64,000 bases of DNA from positions 496,001-560,000 of the forward strand of contig NZ_KB899545.1 of the NCBI RefSeq assembly GCF_000378345.1, in the 5' to 3' direction. A model generated the notes under the pieces. That model had not been told where the DNA came from. It saw nothing but the letters and a program-made list of their open reading frames with translations, and did no database searches. The stretch is from Hirschia maritima DSM 19733. GTDB taxonomy: Bacteria; Pseudomonadota; Alphaproteobacteria; Caulobacterales; Hyphomonadaceae. Numbering within the stretch: position 1 is the stretch's first letter; each line of letters opens with the position of its first letter. Below, piece by piece: positions 1 through 9,972 of this stretch. A program made the position numbers and the translations under genes.

Positions 1-611
1 TGGGTGCACAACACTCTCATGACTACGCGACATGGTATGGGAATGTGCCGGGTCTTAAAGTGATCGCACCATATGATGCAGCAGATGCTAAAGGTCTTCT
101 CAAGGCCGCTATCCGTGACCCAAACCCAGTAGTCTTCCTAGAGCACGAACTTCTTTATGGTGAAAGCTTTGAAGTACCTGACATGGATGATTTTGTTCTT
201 CCAATCGGTAAAGCTAAAGTACGCCGTGAAGGTACAGATGTAACACTCGTTGCGCTTTCTCGCATGGTTGGATACGCTTTAGAGGCTGCCGACATTCTTG
301 CTCAAGAGGGCATTAGTGCTGAAGTGATCGACCTTCGTTCTGTTCGTCCACTCGACAAAGAAACAGTTATCGAAAGCGTTAAGAAAACCAACCGCGTCGT
401 TGCATGTGAAGAAGGTTGGGGAACATATGGGATCGGTGCTGAAATCGCCGCTATATGTGTAGACGAAGCATTTGATTATCTCGATGCTCCTCCAGCTCGC
501 GTTCACCAAAAAGATGTTCCTTTACCATATGCTGGTAACTTGGAAGCACTATCTCTGCCTAACACGAATGACATCGTGGAAGCTGCAAAAAAGGTTTGCT
601 ACTCCAAATAA
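1..611 (+). CDS. pdhB: Pyruvate dehydrogenase E1 component, beta subunit (C-terminal part)
   Basis: This is the 3' part of the gene; the frame is open back to the window edge (from base 3), so the start lies outside. The visible ~200 residues hold the C-terminal half of a transketolase-type beta subunit: the pyrimidine-domain end ([16 protein letters not shown]), then the C-terminal domain with [21 protein letters not shown] and [18 protein letters not shown]. With E1 alpha it decarboxylates pyruvate using thiamine diphosphate and acetylates the lipoyl arm of E2. The next genes encode E2 and E3 on the same strand, which fits a PDH rather than a branched-chain 2-oxoacid complex. In alphaproteobacteria the beta subunit often carries its own lipoyl domain at the N-terminus; that region is not in this window. 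Confidence 0.95.
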   Translation, partial: GAQHSHDYATWYGNVPGLKVIAPYDAADAKGLLKAAIRDPNPVVFLEHELLYGESFEVPDMDDFVLPIGKAKVRREGTDVTLVALSRMVGYALEAADILAQEGISAEVIDLRSVRPLDKETVIESVKKTNRVVACEEGWGTYGIGAEIAAICVDEAFDYLDAPPARVHQKDVPLPYAGNLEALSLPNTNDIVEAAKKVCYSK

Positions 612-636
612 GAATGGAGACAGCAAGGTAACACAA

Positions 637-675
637 ATGAAAAGGTTGGCGCGCCATTATGGCAGCGCCGCCTGA
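637..675 (+). other. pdhB-pdhC spacer with strong hairpin and 12-codon ORF
   Basis: The 83-bp spacer contains a GC-rich stem-loop, GGCGC (648-652) with GCGCC (665-669) and an inner CCA/TGG pairing, with no T-run after it. It also contains an ATG at 637 that opens a 12-residue frame ending at 675, preceded by AAGG 10 bases upstream. The hairpin is more likely an mRNA processing or stability element than a terminator, because pdhC follows at once. I cannot show that the mini-ORF is translated. Confidence 0.35.
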
Positions 676-694
676 CCATAAGGGAACAGCCTAG

Positions 695-2002
695 ATGCCT
701 ATTAACATCACCATGCCAGCACTATCTCCTACGATGGAAGAAGGCACACTTGCGAAATGGCTAGTTAAGCCGGGCGACGCTGTCGGTCCTGGCGATGTCA
801 TCGCTGAAATAGAAACCGATAAAGCTACAATGGAAGTTGAAGCTGTTGATGAAGGCCGCATCGCCAAGATCTTTGTAGATGAAGGTTCTGAAGGCGTAAA
901 AGTAAATTCCGTCATCGCCGTTCTCGCAGAAGAAGGTGAGGATTTAGATGCAATTGAAGCGCCTGCTGCTGCACCTGCGCCGACTAAGGTTGAAGCTAAG
1001 GTCGAAGCAGAGGCTCCAGCTGCGGCCAATACTCCAGCCGCACCTGCTGCGACACCCGTAACACAAACACCGTCTGCACCCGCAGCTGCCGCGTCAAATG
1101 GAAGCCGAGTATTTGCGTCTCCGCTTGCCAAACGGATAGCTGCTGAAAAAGGTCTAGATCTTTCGACAATCCAAGGTACGGGCCCTCGTGGGCGTATCGT
1201 AAAAGCTGATGTTATTAATGCTAAGCCAGGGGCGTCGAAAGCAACTGCCAGCGCTGCATCACCAGATGGCTTGATAATGCCACAAGTACTGGATGACCGT
1301 GTATACGCTCCAGACAGTTATGAATTAAAACCGCTTGATGGAATGTCCAAGACTGTTGCACGTCGCTTAACAGAAAGCTTCATGCAAATTCCTCACTTCC
1401 CATTGAATGTGGACATTAAGCTGGACAAGCTTCTGTCAGCTCGCAAAGCAATCAATGAGGCCGCACCTGAAGGCGTGAAGATTTCAGTCAATGACTTCTT
1501 GATCAAGGCCTCTGCAATGGCTCTGATGGCTGAACCAGACTGTAACGCGAGTTACACAGATAATGGTTTCGCTTACCACAATTCAGCGCACATCTCTGTT
1601 GCTGTTGCAATCGATGGCGGTCTAATTACACCTGTTATACGTGATGCTCAGACCAAAGGTTTGGCTCAAATATCAGCTGAGATGAAAGATCTTGCAAAGC
1701 GTGCACGTGAACGCAAATTGGCTCCGCAGGAATATATGGGCGGAACATTCTCGATATCTAACCTTGGAATGTTTGGCATTAAGTCATTTGCATCAATCAT
1801 TAACCCACCAGAGGGAATGATTATGTCTGTGGGTGCTGGAGAGAAACGACCAGTTGTCGGTTCAGATGGCCAGTTAACAGCTGCAAACATCATGACTGTA
1901 ACGCTTACATGTGATCACCGCGTAATTGGTGGAGCAGAAGGCGCGAAATGGCTTCAAGCGTTTAAGAAATATGTAGAGGCACCTGAATCCATGCTGCTCT
2001 AA
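695..2002 (+). CDS. pdhC: Dihydrolipoamide acetyltransferase, PDH E2 component
   Basis: E2 core of the pyruvate dehydrogenase complex; it transfers the acetyl group from its lipoyl arm to CoA. Domain order in the 435 residues: one lipoyl domain (1-77) with the lipoylated lysine in ETDKATM at K43; an Ala/Pro-rich flexible linker (about 88-135); a peripheral-subunit-binding domain (about 137-173, [10 protein letters not shown] and [10 protein letters not shown]); then the acetyltransferase core to the end. The catalytic histidine is in TCDHRVIGG (H408). The family motif is DHRxxDG, but here Gly replaces the Asp. The ATG at 695 has AGGGAA upstream. lipA at 15763 encodes the enzyme that makes the lipoyl group it needs. 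Confidence 0.96.
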   Translation: MPINITMPALSPTMEEGTLAKWLVKPGDAVGPGDVIAEIETDKATMEVEAVDEGRIAKIFVDEGSEGVKVNSVIAVLAEEGEDLDAIEAPAAAPAPTKVEAKVEAEAPAAANTPAAPAATPVTQTPSAPAAAASNGSRVFASPLAKRIAAEKGLDLSTIQGTGPRGRIVKADVINAKPGASKATASAASPDGLIMPQVLDDRVYAPDSYELKPLDGMSKTVARRLTESFMQIPHFPLNVDIKLDKLLSARKAINEAAPEGVKISVNDFLIKASAMALMAEPDCNASYTDNGFAYHNSAHISVAVAIDGGLITPVIRDAQTKGLAQISAEMKDLAKRARERKLAPQEYMGGTFSISNLGMFGIKSFASIINPPEGMIMSVGAGEKRPVVGSDGQLTAANIMTVTLTCDHRVIGGAEGAKWLQAFKKYVEAPESMLL

Positions 2003-2049
2003 GCAGCATGGCACTTTCTGGTAACCAATCAACATAAAGGAGCGACCCC

Positions 2050-3468
2050 GTGGCGGACGCAAAAAATCAATTTGATCTAATCGTTGTTGGCTCCGGCCCA
2101 GGTGGATATGCAACTGCTATCCGTGGCGCTCAACTTGGTATGAAAACAGCTATTGTAGAGCGTGATAAGCTCGGTGGTATCTGTCTGAACTGGGGGTGTA
2201 TTCCTACTAAAGCGCTGCTTCGAACATCTGAAGTATTTCATTTGATGGAAAATGCCGAAGCATTCGGTCTCGGTAAAGTGAAACCGGTTGCACACATCGA
2301 AAAAATCGTTGAGCGCTCTCGTGGTGTTTCAAAACAAATGGAAAATGGCATCGGCTTCTTGATGAAGAAGCACAAAATTACTGTGATCCAAGGAACTGCA
2401 AAATTACAAGCAGGTAAGCCTGCACCGAAGGTTGTCGTAACTGGCGGCGCAGGTGAGGGTACTTACACTGCTAAACACGTTATAATGGCTACAGGTGCGC
2501 GTGCACGTGCCATTCCTCAAGCAGGGCTGGTTCCTGACGGTGACCGTATATGGTCCTATCGTGAAGCATTGGTACCTAATGAAGTACCGAAGAAGCTTCT
2601 CGTTATTGGATCCGGTGCGATCGGGATTGAGTTTGCTAGCTTCTACAATACGTTAGGCTCTGAGACGACCGTGATCGAAGCATTAGATCGTATTCTACCA
2701 GTTGAAGACGCTGAAATCTCCGGTTTCGTTGATAAACAACTTTCAAAACAGGGAATGAATTTGATCAAATCAGCTCAAGTTCAAAACCTGACTAAAGGCA
2801 AGAATAACGTTACTGCTGAAGTAAAACTCAAAGATGGTAAAGTTGAAAAAATTACCGCTGATGTCGTCATCGTAGCAGTAGGTATTGTCGGAAACTTTGA
2901 AGACACAGGGCTTGCTGAAGTCGGTGCCAAGATTGACCGTACACACGTCACTGTGGATGGGTTCGGCCGTACGGGTGTGCCTGGGCTTTACGCTATCGGT
3001 GATTTAACAGGTCCACCATGGCTTGCTCACAAAGCAACTCACGAAGGCATTGTTTGTGTTGAGAAAATTGCCGGGCAAAACCCGCACGAATTTAAAACAG
3101 ACAATATTGCTGGATGTACTTACTGTCATCCACAAGTCGCCTCTGTTGGTTTGACAGAAGCTGCTGCTAAAGAAAAAGGCCACAAAGTTAAAGTTGGTCG
3201 TTTCCCGTTCATTGGTAATGGTAAAGCTGTTGCTTTAGGTGAACCAGAAGGCATCATCAAAACTGTATTTGATGAAAAAACAGGTGAGCTATTAGGTGCG
3301 CACATGGCTGGTGCTGAAGTAACGGAGCTTATTCAAGGTTTTGTAATTGCTCGCCAAGGCGAACTTACCGAAGCAGAAATCATGGAAACAATCTTCCCGC
3401 ACCCAACTCTTTCAGAAATGATGCATGAAAGTACATTGGATGCTTATGATCGAGCCATCCATATATAG
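2050..3468 (+). CDS. lpdA: Dihydrolipoyl dehydrogenase, E3 component
   Basis: FAD-containing disulfide oxidoreductase that reoxidises the dihydrolipoyl arm of E2 and passes electrons to NAD+. Features in 472 residues: FAD-binding GSGPGGY (15-20); the redox-active disulfide C45/C50 in GGICLNWGCIPTK; a second nucleotide-binding GSGAIGIEF; a second FAD motif at YAIGDLTGPPWLAHKA; and the C-terminal catalytic HPTLSE (H451/E456) supplied to the partner subunit. The start is GTG, supported by AAAGGAG ending about 8 bases upstream. It is the last gene of the pdh run and is followed by a clear terminator. Confidence 0.97.
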   Translation: MADAKNQFDLIVVGSGPGGYATAIRGAQLGMKTAIVERDKLGGICLNWGCIPTKALLRTSEVFHLMENAEAFGLGKVKPVAHIEKIVERSRGVSKQMENGIGFLMKKHKITVIQGTAKLQAGKPAPKVVVTGGAGEGTYTAKHVIMATGARARAIPQAGLVPDGDRIWSYREALVPNEVPKKLLVIGSGAIGIEFASFYNTLGSETTVIEALDRILPVEDAEISGFVDKQLSKQGMNLIKSAQVQNLTKGKNNVTAEVKLKDGKVEKITADVVIVAVGIVGNFEDTGLAEVGAKIDRTHVTVDGFGRTGVPGLYAIGDLTGPPWLAHKATHEGIVCVEKIAGQNPHEFKTDNIAGCTYCHPQVASVGLTEAAAKEKGHKVKVGRFPFIGNGKAVALGEPEGIIKTVFDEKTGELLGAHMAGAEVTELIQGFVIARQGELTEAEIMETIFPHPTLSEMMHESTLDAYDRAIHI

Positions 3469-3492
3469 AACTGATTTTTAATTGAAATTTTT

Positions 3493-3525
3493 AAAGGCGG
3501 CATTTTATATGTCGCCTTTTTTATT
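3493..3525 (+). terminator. Rho-independent terminator after lpdA
   Basis: AAAGGCG (3493-3499) pairs with CGCCTTT (3513-3519) around a 13-base loop that can pair further (CAT/ATG). A T-rich tract, TTTTTTATTTT, follows directly. It ends the pdh operon 25 bases after the lpdA stop. Confidence 0.85.
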
Positions 3526-3624
3526 TTCGATATTAGCCCAATGTCTAGTTCACAAGCGTAAGGTTTTAGGTCTTCATAGGAGATGTAAAATACATAATAG
3601 AGAATTACCCGTGAGGAAATTGAT

Positions 3625-5571
3625 ATGAGCGCTCAAGAACAGATTTTTCCAGTTCCAGAAGAATTCGCTGAGTCTGCGCTGATTGATGAAGCAAAGTATC
3701 TTGAAATGTATCAGGCATCAGTGGACGATCCTGAAACCTTTTGGAGAGAACATGGTCAACGTCTTACCTGGTCTAAGCCATACACTCAGGTAAAGGATGT
3801 GTCCTGGGACAAAGACGATTTGCATGTGAAATGGTTCGCTGATGGCGAATTAAACGTGTCCGTCAATTGTATTGACCGCCACCTAGAGAACAATGCAAAC
3901 AAAGTTGCAATCATTTGGGAGGGCGACGACCCGAACGATTCTGAAGTCATTACATACGCTCAACTTCATCGCCGAGTATGCCGTTTCGCTAACGTACTGA
4001 AGTCACTCGGAGTACGTAAAGGCGATCGCGTTACAATATACCTACCAATGATCCCTGAAGCAGCATACGCAATGTTAGCGTGCGCTAGGATCGGAGCAAT
4101 ACATTCTATTGTTTTTGCTGGATTTTCGTCAGAAGCATTAGCTGGGCGCATCAATGATTGTAGCAGCCGTTTTGTGATAACAGCTGATGAAGGTCGACGA
4201 GGCGGCCGCACTGTTCCGCTGAAAAAGAATGTAGATGAAGCCGTAAAGCATGCTCTAGGTGTTGAGAAAATTTTAGTTATCGAAAACACAGGTACCCAAG
4301 TAAATATGAAGGGTGGCCGCGATATCTGGTGGCACGAAGCAGCAACTGGTGTTGATGATTTTTGTGAACCTGAGCCCATGAAGGCCGAGGACCCGTTGTT
4401 CATTCTCTATACTTCAGGGTCCACCGGGCAGCCGAAGGGGGTATTACACACGACTGGAGGTTATCTAGTTTGGGCGTCAATGACGCACGAGTATGTTTTT
4501 GATTGTAAATCCAATGATATATACTGGTGTACGGCAGATGTAGGGTGGGTAACCGGACACAGCTATATTGTGTATGGTCCACTAGCCAACGGAACCACAA
4601 CTTTGATGTTTGAAGGTGTGCCGACCTATCCCGATGCCTCGAGGTTTTGGAATGTCGTTGACAAGCATCATGTAAACATATTCTACACAGCCCCCACCGC
4701 AATTAGAGCGTTGATGGGACAGGGAGATGATTTCGTTAAAAAGACCTCTCGAAAATCATTGCGTTTATTGGGCTCTGTTGGTGAGCCAATAAATCCAGAG
4801 GCATGGACATGGTATCATGAAACGGTTGGAGATAGTCGCTGTCCTATCGTGGATACTTGGTGGCAGACCGAAACTGGTGGTGTCATGATTTCTCCACTGC
4901 CTGGAGCGACAGCACTAAAACCGGGCTCAGCCACCCGACCACTTTTTGGTATTCAACCGCAACTAGTTGATGCTGAAGGTGTTGTCTTAGAAGGCGCGAC
5001 TGAAGGCAATTTGGTTATTACAGACTCTTGGCCTGGTCAGATGAGAACAGTCTATGGTGATCACCAACGCTTTATTGATACTTATTTCTCAGCGTATCCA
5101 GGTAAGTATTTTACCGGAGATGGCTGTCGTAGAGATGAGGATGGCTATTATTGGATTACAGGTCGCGTAGATGACGTAATCAACGTTTCTGGTCACCGCA
5201 TGGGAACTGCAGAAGTTGAGAGTGCACTCGTTGCCCACGACTCTGTCTCAGAGGCTGCTGTTGTTGGTTATCCGCATGATGTTAAAGGCCAGGGAATATA
5301 CGCCTATGTAACATTGTCAGTCGGTATTGAAAGTTCTGATGAATTGCGGGCGGATCTCATTAAATGGGTAAGGACGGAGATCGGTCCGATTGCATCTCCT
5401 GACAAAATCCAATTTGCACCTGGGCTACCCAAAACACGTTCAGGAAAAATTATGAGACGCATTCTTCGTAAAATTGCCGAAGATGAGTTTTCCAATCTTG
5501 GGGACACTTCGACATTGGCGGAACCTGAAGTGGTTGATGACCTGATTGAAAATAGGCAAAATCGCCAATAG
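3625..5571 (+). CDS. acs: Acetyl-CoA synthetase (AMP-forming)
   Basis: Converts acetate, ATP and CoA to acetyl-CoA through an acetyl-adenylate. The 648-residue length is that of the Acs family. Visible motifs: the phosphate-binding loop [10 protein letters not shown] (263-272), [10 protein letters not shown] in the active site, [20 protein letters not shown], the hinge to the mobile C-terminal domain, and [11 protein letters not shown] with the catalytic and acetylation-target lysine at K608. The start ATG has GAGGAA 9-10 bases upstream. It stands alone after a terminator, so it probably has its own promoter within 3526-3624. Confidence 0.97.
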   Translation: MSAQEQIFPVPEEFAESALIDEAKYLEMYQASVDDPETFWREHGQRLTWSKPYTQVKDVSWDKDDLHVKWFADGELNVSVNCIDRHLENNANKVAIIWEGDDPNDSEVITYAQLHRRVCRFANVLKSLGVRKGDRVTIYLPMIPEAAYAMLACARIGAIHSIVFAGFSSEALAGRINDCSSRFVITADEGRRGGRTVPLKKNVDEAVKHALGVEKILVIENTGTQVNMKGGRDIWWHEAATGVDDFCEPEPMKAEDPLFILYTSGSTGQPKGVLHTTGGYLVWASMTHEYVFDCKSNDIYWCTADVGWVTGHSYIVYGPLANGTTTLMFEGVPTYPDASRFWNVVDKHHVNIFYTAPTAIRALMGQGDDFVKKTSRKSLRLLGSVGEPINPEAWTWYHETVGDSRCPIVDTWWQTETGGVMISPLPGATALKPGSATRPLFGIQPQLVDAEGVVLEGATEGNLVITDSWPGQMRTVYGDHQRFIDTYFSAYPGKYFTGDGCRRDEDGYYWITGRVDDVINVSGHRMGTAEVESALVAHDSVSEAAVVGYPHDVKGQGIYAYVTLSVGIESSDELRADLIKWVRTEIGPIASPDKIQFAPGLPKTRSGKIMRRILRKIAEDEFSNLGDTSTLAEPEVVDDLIENRQNRQ

Positions 5572-5586
5572 ACGGATATTGTAATT

Positions 5587-5621
5587 AAGGCCTTAGCTAT
5601 ATTTCTAGCTAGGGTCTTTTT
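5587..5621 (+). terminator. Terminator after acs
   Basis: AAGGCCTTAGCTA and TAGCTAGGGTCTT form a long stem (two G-T pairs) closed by a TATTTC loop, followed by TTTTT. It lies between convergent acs and ccoS and ends just before the ccoS stop codon. Confidence 0.75.
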
Positions 5622-5623
5622 AC

Positions 5624-5773
5624 TTACAAAGGTTTATCTTCGGAATCCAAAATACGATTAGCGGCACCATCGGGGTCATCATATTGATCATTTTTCATCG
5701 ACCACATGAAGGCGAACAAGCCCAATGCCCCCATAAATAGGGCCGTTGGAACTAGATAGACTAAGCTACTCAT
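5624..5773 (-). CDS. ccoS: cbb3-type oxidase assembly protein CcoS
   Basis: A 49-residue protein starting MSSLVYLVPTALFMGALG, read on the minus strand. It has one membrane helix (about residues 5-24), then WSMKNDQYDDPDGAANRI. The pattern of a short N-terminal helix followed by W-x3-N-x-QY-DD-P-x-G is the CcoS/FixS signature. CcoS is needed for inserting the cofactors of cbb3 oxidase subunit I. It lies 13 bases after ccoI and closes the ccoGHIS assembly operon. It is shorter than usual gene-finding cut-offs. Confidence 0.93.
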   Translation of the reverse strand: MSSLVYLVPTALFMGALGLFAFMWSMKNDQYDDPDGAANRILDSEDKPL

Positions 5774-5786
5774 GGCGAATTTCCCG

Positions 5787-8030
5787 TTATTTTCGATCCA
5801 AGTTCAATCGAAGTGCATTCAGTGTCACGATAAGTGAGGATCCTGACATCGCTATTGCAGCAAATAAAGGTGTCACAAACCCTAATACAGCAAAAGGAAT
5901 TGCAACCATATTGTAAAGAGCAGCGAATCCAAAATTCTCAAGCATCCTAGATTTAGATTGTCTACATGTGTCGATTATATCAGAAATAACGCCGATATTC
6001 TCTCCAGAATATACGCCATCGCCGGCAGCACGGCTTATATCGACCGCTCCGCCTGGAGTGAGAGAAGCATGTGCATTTGCCAGAGCACCTGCATCATTGA
6101 GACCATCACCAATCATTAGTACTTTTTTGCCTTCGGCATCTAATTGGGCAATACGTGCGGCTTTATCAACTGGAGAAACACTGGCTGTGTAAACTGAGAT
6201 ACCAGCTGCATCAGCAAAATTTTGTACTTTATCCGGTGCATCCCCGGATAGTATTTCACAATCTATATCGCGTGATGAAAGTTCTTTGGCTATTTGCAAA
6301 GCTCCTTCCATTTCAGACTCGTTAAATTCGAAAGCGATAGGATTTTTATCACCAATTTTGAAATACAGACAATTGGCAGAGGCATCACCTGTATCTTCAC
6401 CTAAAATCCATTTTGCAGACCCAAGTCTTGCTGCTTGACCGTTCACTAGTCCTTTAACACCCGCACCAGAAACTTCTTCAATATCCTCTGCGACTTCACC
6501 AGCCCCCACAGCGTCTACCAACGCGCGAGAATAGGGGTGTCGGCTGCCTCTCGCGAGTTTTGCTGCATTCTCAAGAACAATAGGATCGATACCTTTAGTG
6601 GCCAAAGACGCTTCAGGTTTTGTTAGAGTGCCTGTTTTATCAAAGATAACGTGATCACACGCTGCTATTCGTTCTAAAGCATCCCCCGATTTCAAATAAA
6701 CACTTCGACGAAAGAGTTTTCCAACAGCAACAACCTGAACAACAGGTGCAGCGAGGGCCAAAGCGCATGGGCATGTAATAATCAAAACCGCAATAGCTAC
6801 GAAAATCGCGTTTTTGATATCTCCATTATATAAAACCCAACCGATAAAAGCAGATGCTGCCACTGTGTGAACTATTGGAACATAAAGTTTAGCAGCTTTG
6901 TCGGCGATTTGACGGTATGTTGATCTTTTTTGTTCACCAGTTTCTAGAAGTTTCGAGACTTCAGCGAGCATAGAGTCGTCAGCGCTAGCCAGTACTTTTG
7001 CTGTAATTGCCTGAGAAAGATTGATCGTTCCAGCGTATATTTTTTGTCCGATTGAAGACGTTATTGGAGTACTTTCTCCAGTGACCATATGAGTATCTAG
7101 ATCACTGTTTCCCGTGAGTATTTCTGCGTCTACAGCAAATCTTTCTCCTGCTGCTATTTGAATAATATCTCCTTGAACCAAGGAAGACGCTTTTACGGAT
7201 TCAGCTACGTTATTGGATTTAATTTTAGTTACTGAAACGGCCTGCATCAACGCTAGATCGCGTGCAGCAGATTGAGCCTCTCTCTGCAACTTTGCATCTA
7301 GAAACCGTCCTATCAGCAAAAAGAATAACAACATCACTGCCGCATCAAAATAGGTATGTTCTCCATGATGAATCGTTTCGAATATACTCATCCCAATTGC
7401 CAAGCATACGGCTAGCGAAATTGGAACATCCATATTCACATGGCCTGAGCGTATCGCTGTCAAAGCAGACTCAAAGAAGGGGCGACCAGAGAACATAACG
7501 ACGGGAATTGCTATACAAGCGGATATCCAATGAAGAAATTCGCGAGTAACCGAATTCATTTCACCGACGCCGGCCCACACCGATACGGACAAAAGCATGA
7601 CATTGGCGGTCGCAAATCCAGCAACGGCCATCGCCATCAATAGCTGTTTTTCCCTTTTGGAATGCTGCTCTTTAGCTTCATCCGGATCAAATGGAGTTGC
7701 ACCATACCCCAGAGATTTTAGCTTGAGCAATATATCCGTAGGATCTAGAGTTTTAGAGGTCCAACTGGCTCTTAGCCGTCCAGTTGTCAGATTCATACGA
7801 ACAGTATCTACACCATCAATGGCCGATACATTGTTCTCAATTTTAGAGAGGCATCCACCGCATTTTGCGCCTCTTACCAATACGTCTAACGTGTACTCGT
7901 TATTTTTCTTTTTAACGAAAGCAGATGGATCAATCTGAAAACGAATAGGATCTGATTGAGCTGGTGCTAGCCCTGAAGGACATCCATTAGGTTTTATAGA
8001 TTGCTCAACAACTCCACTGGCGGTGCTCAT
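5787..8030 (-). CDS. ccoI: Copper-translocating P1B-type ATPase CcoI (FixI)
   Basis: Membrane copper ATPase that supplies copper for the CuB centre of cbb3 oxidase. In 747 residues: an N-terminal metal-binding domain with CGGC (57-60); membrane helices; the intramembrane metal site CPC (420-422) in ITCPCALALAAP; the phosphorylated aspartate D464 in DKTGTLTKP; and the hinge GDGLNDAGAL (D642). CcoI-type ATPases are distinguished from CopA by context, and here the gene sits between ccoH and ccoS. The start overlaps the ccoH stop by 4 bases (ATGA), so translation is probably coupled. Family knowledge assigns export of Cu(I) towards the periplasm for oxidase assembly rather than for resistance. 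Confidence 0.95.
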   Translation of the reverse strand: MSTASGVVEQSIKPNGCPSGLAPAQSDPIRFQIDPSAFVKKKNNEYTLDVLVRGAKCGGCLSKIENNVSAIDGVDTVRMNLTTGRLRASWTSKTLDPTDILLKLKSLGYGATPFDPDEAKEQHSKREKQLLMAMAVAGFATANVMLLSVSVWAGVGEMNSVTREFLHWISACIAIPVVMFSGRPFFESALTAIRSGHVNMDVPISLAVCLAIGMSIFETIHHGEHTYFDAAVMLLFFLLIGRFLDAKLQREAQSAARDLALMQAVSVTKIKSNNVAESVKASSLVQGDIIQIAAGERFAVDAEILTGNSDLDTHMVTGESTPITSSIGQKIYAGTINLSQAITAKVLASADDSMLAEVSKLLETGEQKRSTYRQIADKAAKLYVPIVHTVAASAFIGWVLYNGDIKNAIFVAIAVLIITCPCALALAAPVVQVVAVGKLFRRSVYLKSGDALERIAACDHVIFDKTGTLTKPEASLATKGIDPIVLENAAKLARGSRHPYSRALVDAVGAGEVAEDIEEVSGAGVKGLVNGQAARLGSAKWILGEDTGDASANCLYFKIGDKNPIAFEFNESEMEGALQIAKELSSRDIDCEILSGDAPDKVQNFADAAGISVYTASVSPVDKAARIAQLDAEGKKVLMIGDGLNDAGALANAHASLTPGGAVDISRAAGDGVYSGENIGVISDIIDTCRQSKSRMLENFGFAALYNMVAIPFAVLGFVTPLFAAIAMSGSSLIVTLNALRLNLDRK

Positions 8031-8512
8031 TGGATTTGTATTTCTTTTTGGGCAAGGAGTGTTTCACCGCTAGTCGACAGAACTTTGATGTTTGCTGTCC
8101 AACGGCCTTTTTCAAAGTCTGAGAGAGAGTAGGAGAATTCTCCTGTTGAAGTTTCTGATAGTTCAAAAGTCTCTATTCTATGCTCATCAGAATGTTGGTT
8201 TAATTCAGCGGTTATCACTACATCGGTGAGTGGATTGCCAGAACCATCGCTAACTCTAGTCACAAGTTCATTGGAAACCACACCAATTTCCGCCGACCAG
8301 CCCAACTGTTGCTGGAGTTCTTTTTGCTTAAGGACAGAGTTGTATTTCAATCCTTGCATATAAGATTTCTTTGTAATTTCACCAGGGAAACTCGTAATCG
8401 CTTTTGAAAGGAAAATACCATTCACGACAAAAATGACGCCGAAGAAAGCAAGAAACATAAATAGTACATGTTTGCCTGATAATTTCCGTTCACTTTTTTG
8501 AATATCTTCCAT
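8027..8512 (-). CDS. ccoH: FixH-family protein, cbb3 oxidase assembly CcoH
   Basis: A 161-residue membrane-anchored protein. It has a short cytoplasmic N-terminus, one helix (about 15-37, VLFMFLAFFGVIFVVNGIF), then a periplasmic domain with YNSVLKQKELQQQLGWSA and a beta-rich tail ending in KGRWTANIKV. This is the FixH/CcoH layout. CcoH associates with the oxidase during and after assembly. The gene overlaps ccoI (ATGA) and its start touches the ccoG stop codon, so the G-H-I block is translationally coupled. Confidence 0.93.
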   Translation of the reverse strand: MEDIQKSERKLSGKHVLFMFLAFFGVIFVVNGIFLSKAITSFPGEITKKSYMQGLKYNSVLKQKELQQQLGWSAEIGVVSNELVTRVSDGSGNPLTDVVITAELNQHSDEHRIETFELSETSTGEFSYSLSDFEKGRWTANIKVLSTSGETLLAQKEIQIQ

Positions 8513-9951
8513 TATTCATCTTCCTTAGGCATTGCAAAGAATACACGATTGGATTGCTGATCATTGGTTTCAACGTCCACGGCATCAATGACTAGACGTT
8601 TTCCAGATTTTTTATCAGCAGAAGCAGGAACAGTTACTAGAACTCTGAATCTATCGACATGTTCCGCTGACATGATCACAGTGTCATCTCCAGCCTCATT
8701 TCCAATAATCTTTACATCGACATCATCAATTCCTGAAACAGACAGACGTACTTCTCTGTCTTTGCCTCGTTTATTTACAAGTTTAACCGAATAACCATTT
8801 CGCACATCACCATTGGATAGCTCAACAAAAGGAGGAGCTCTGTCTTTAATGACATTAAGCTCAAAGGTACTACGAGTTGATAGTCCATAAACCATCAAAC
8901 ACCCGATAAACACGATGAGTAGTGCATAAATTATAACACGAGGGCGCAGTAGTTTATAAATCGGTTTTATACCATCAGCTCGCGCTTGGACATTCTTTGT
9001 GGTGTCGTATCCAATTAATCCTGTAGGACGCTCGACACGTTTCATAATGTCATCACAAGCATCAATACAAAGTGCACAATGGATACACTCAAGCTGATCA
9101 CCGTGCCTAATATCTATTCCTACAGGGCAGGCAACCACACAAGCATTGCAATCAATACAATCTCCGCGATCGTCCCAACTTGTTCCTTTTTTATGCTTTC
9201 CACGTGGTTCACCACGATCCCAACGATAGGTAACATTTAGTGCATCTTCATCAGTCAAAGCAGCTTGAATACGAGGCCACGGACAAAGATATGTACAAAC
9301 CTGCTCACGCATTGTTCCAGCTAAGGCATATGTTGTGAAAGTGAGTATCCCAGCAAAAACATAAGCGCTGACATCGGCGTGGCCTGTAAAGAAGTTGGAA
9401 AACAGAGAGGGCGCGTCATGGTAGTACATAATCAAAGCACCACCCGTTGCGAATGAAATCAGCAACCAGACAATGTGTTTTCCTACTTTCCGCCATGCCT
9501 TATTGAAGCTTAGCGGGGCGCGATCAAGCCTGATCCTAGCGTTTCGATCGCCTTCAAATATTCTCTCAACAGCAATGAAGAGGTCAGTCCAAACTGTTTG
9601 CGGGCATGCATATCCACACCATACCCGTCCAAATAGAGATGTTACAAGAAATAGGGCTAGTGCTGAAAGTATCAGTAATCCGGTTATATAGTATATTTCT
9701 TGGGGCCATATTTCTAAAAAAAAGAAATAGAAACGGCCACCGGCGAAATCAGCTAGTACAGCCTGATCTGGCGCGTTAGGACCGCGATCCCAACGCAACC
9801 AAGGCAAAATGTAATAAACAGCCAGAGCAAATATCAAAACTAACCATTTTACGGTTCTGAAATTTCCTGAAACCAACTTGGGATAAATTGGTTCACGAGC
9901 CTTATATAACGCACTATGACCCGGAGGAGGTGTTTTGATATCTTCTTGCAT
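8512..9951 (-). CDS. ccoG: cbb3 oxidase accessory protein CcoG (FixG)
   Basis: A 479-residue polytopic membrane ferredoxin. N-terminal helices are followed by CGYACPQTVWTD, then two 4Fe-4S binding motifs of ferredoxin type (CIDCNACVVACP and CIHCALCIDACD, about residues 260-300), another helix, and an immunoglobulin-like periplasmic C-terminal domain. CcoG is reported as a cupric reductase that hands Cu(I) into the oxidase assembly route. It lies 21 bases downstream of ccoP, so structural and assembly genes are probably one transcript. Confidence 0.95.
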   Translation of the reverse strand: MQEDIKTPPPGHSALYKAREPIYPKLVSGNFRTVKWLVLIFALAVYYILPWLRWDRGPNAPDQAVLADFAGGRFYFFFLEIWPQEIYYITGLLILSALALFLVTSLFGRVWCGYACPQTVWTDLFIAVERIFEGDRNARIRLDRAPLSFNKAWRKVGKHIVWLLISFATGGALIMYYHDAPSLFSNFFTGHADVSAYVFAGILTFTTYALAGTMREQVCTYLCPWPRIQAALTDEDALNVTYRWDRGEPRGKHKKGTSWDDRGDCIDCNACVVACPVGIDIRHGDQLECIHCALCIDACDDIMKRVERPTGLIGYDTTKNVQARADGIKPIYKLLRPRVIIYALLIVFIGCLMVYGLSTRSTFELNVIKDRAPPFVELSNGDVRNGYSVKLVNKRGKDREVRLSVSGIDDVDVKIIGNEAGDDTVIMSAEHVDRFRVLVTVPASADKKSGKRLVIDAVDVETNDQQSNRVFFAMPKEDE

Positions 9952-9972
9952 GGCTGTTTATCGATTTCAGAG

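Noticed and set aside
691-1131. Long minus-strand frame inside pdhC (Ala/Ser-rich)
   Set aside because: Shadow of the Ala/Pro linker of pdhC in another frame; no ribosome site and low-complexity product.
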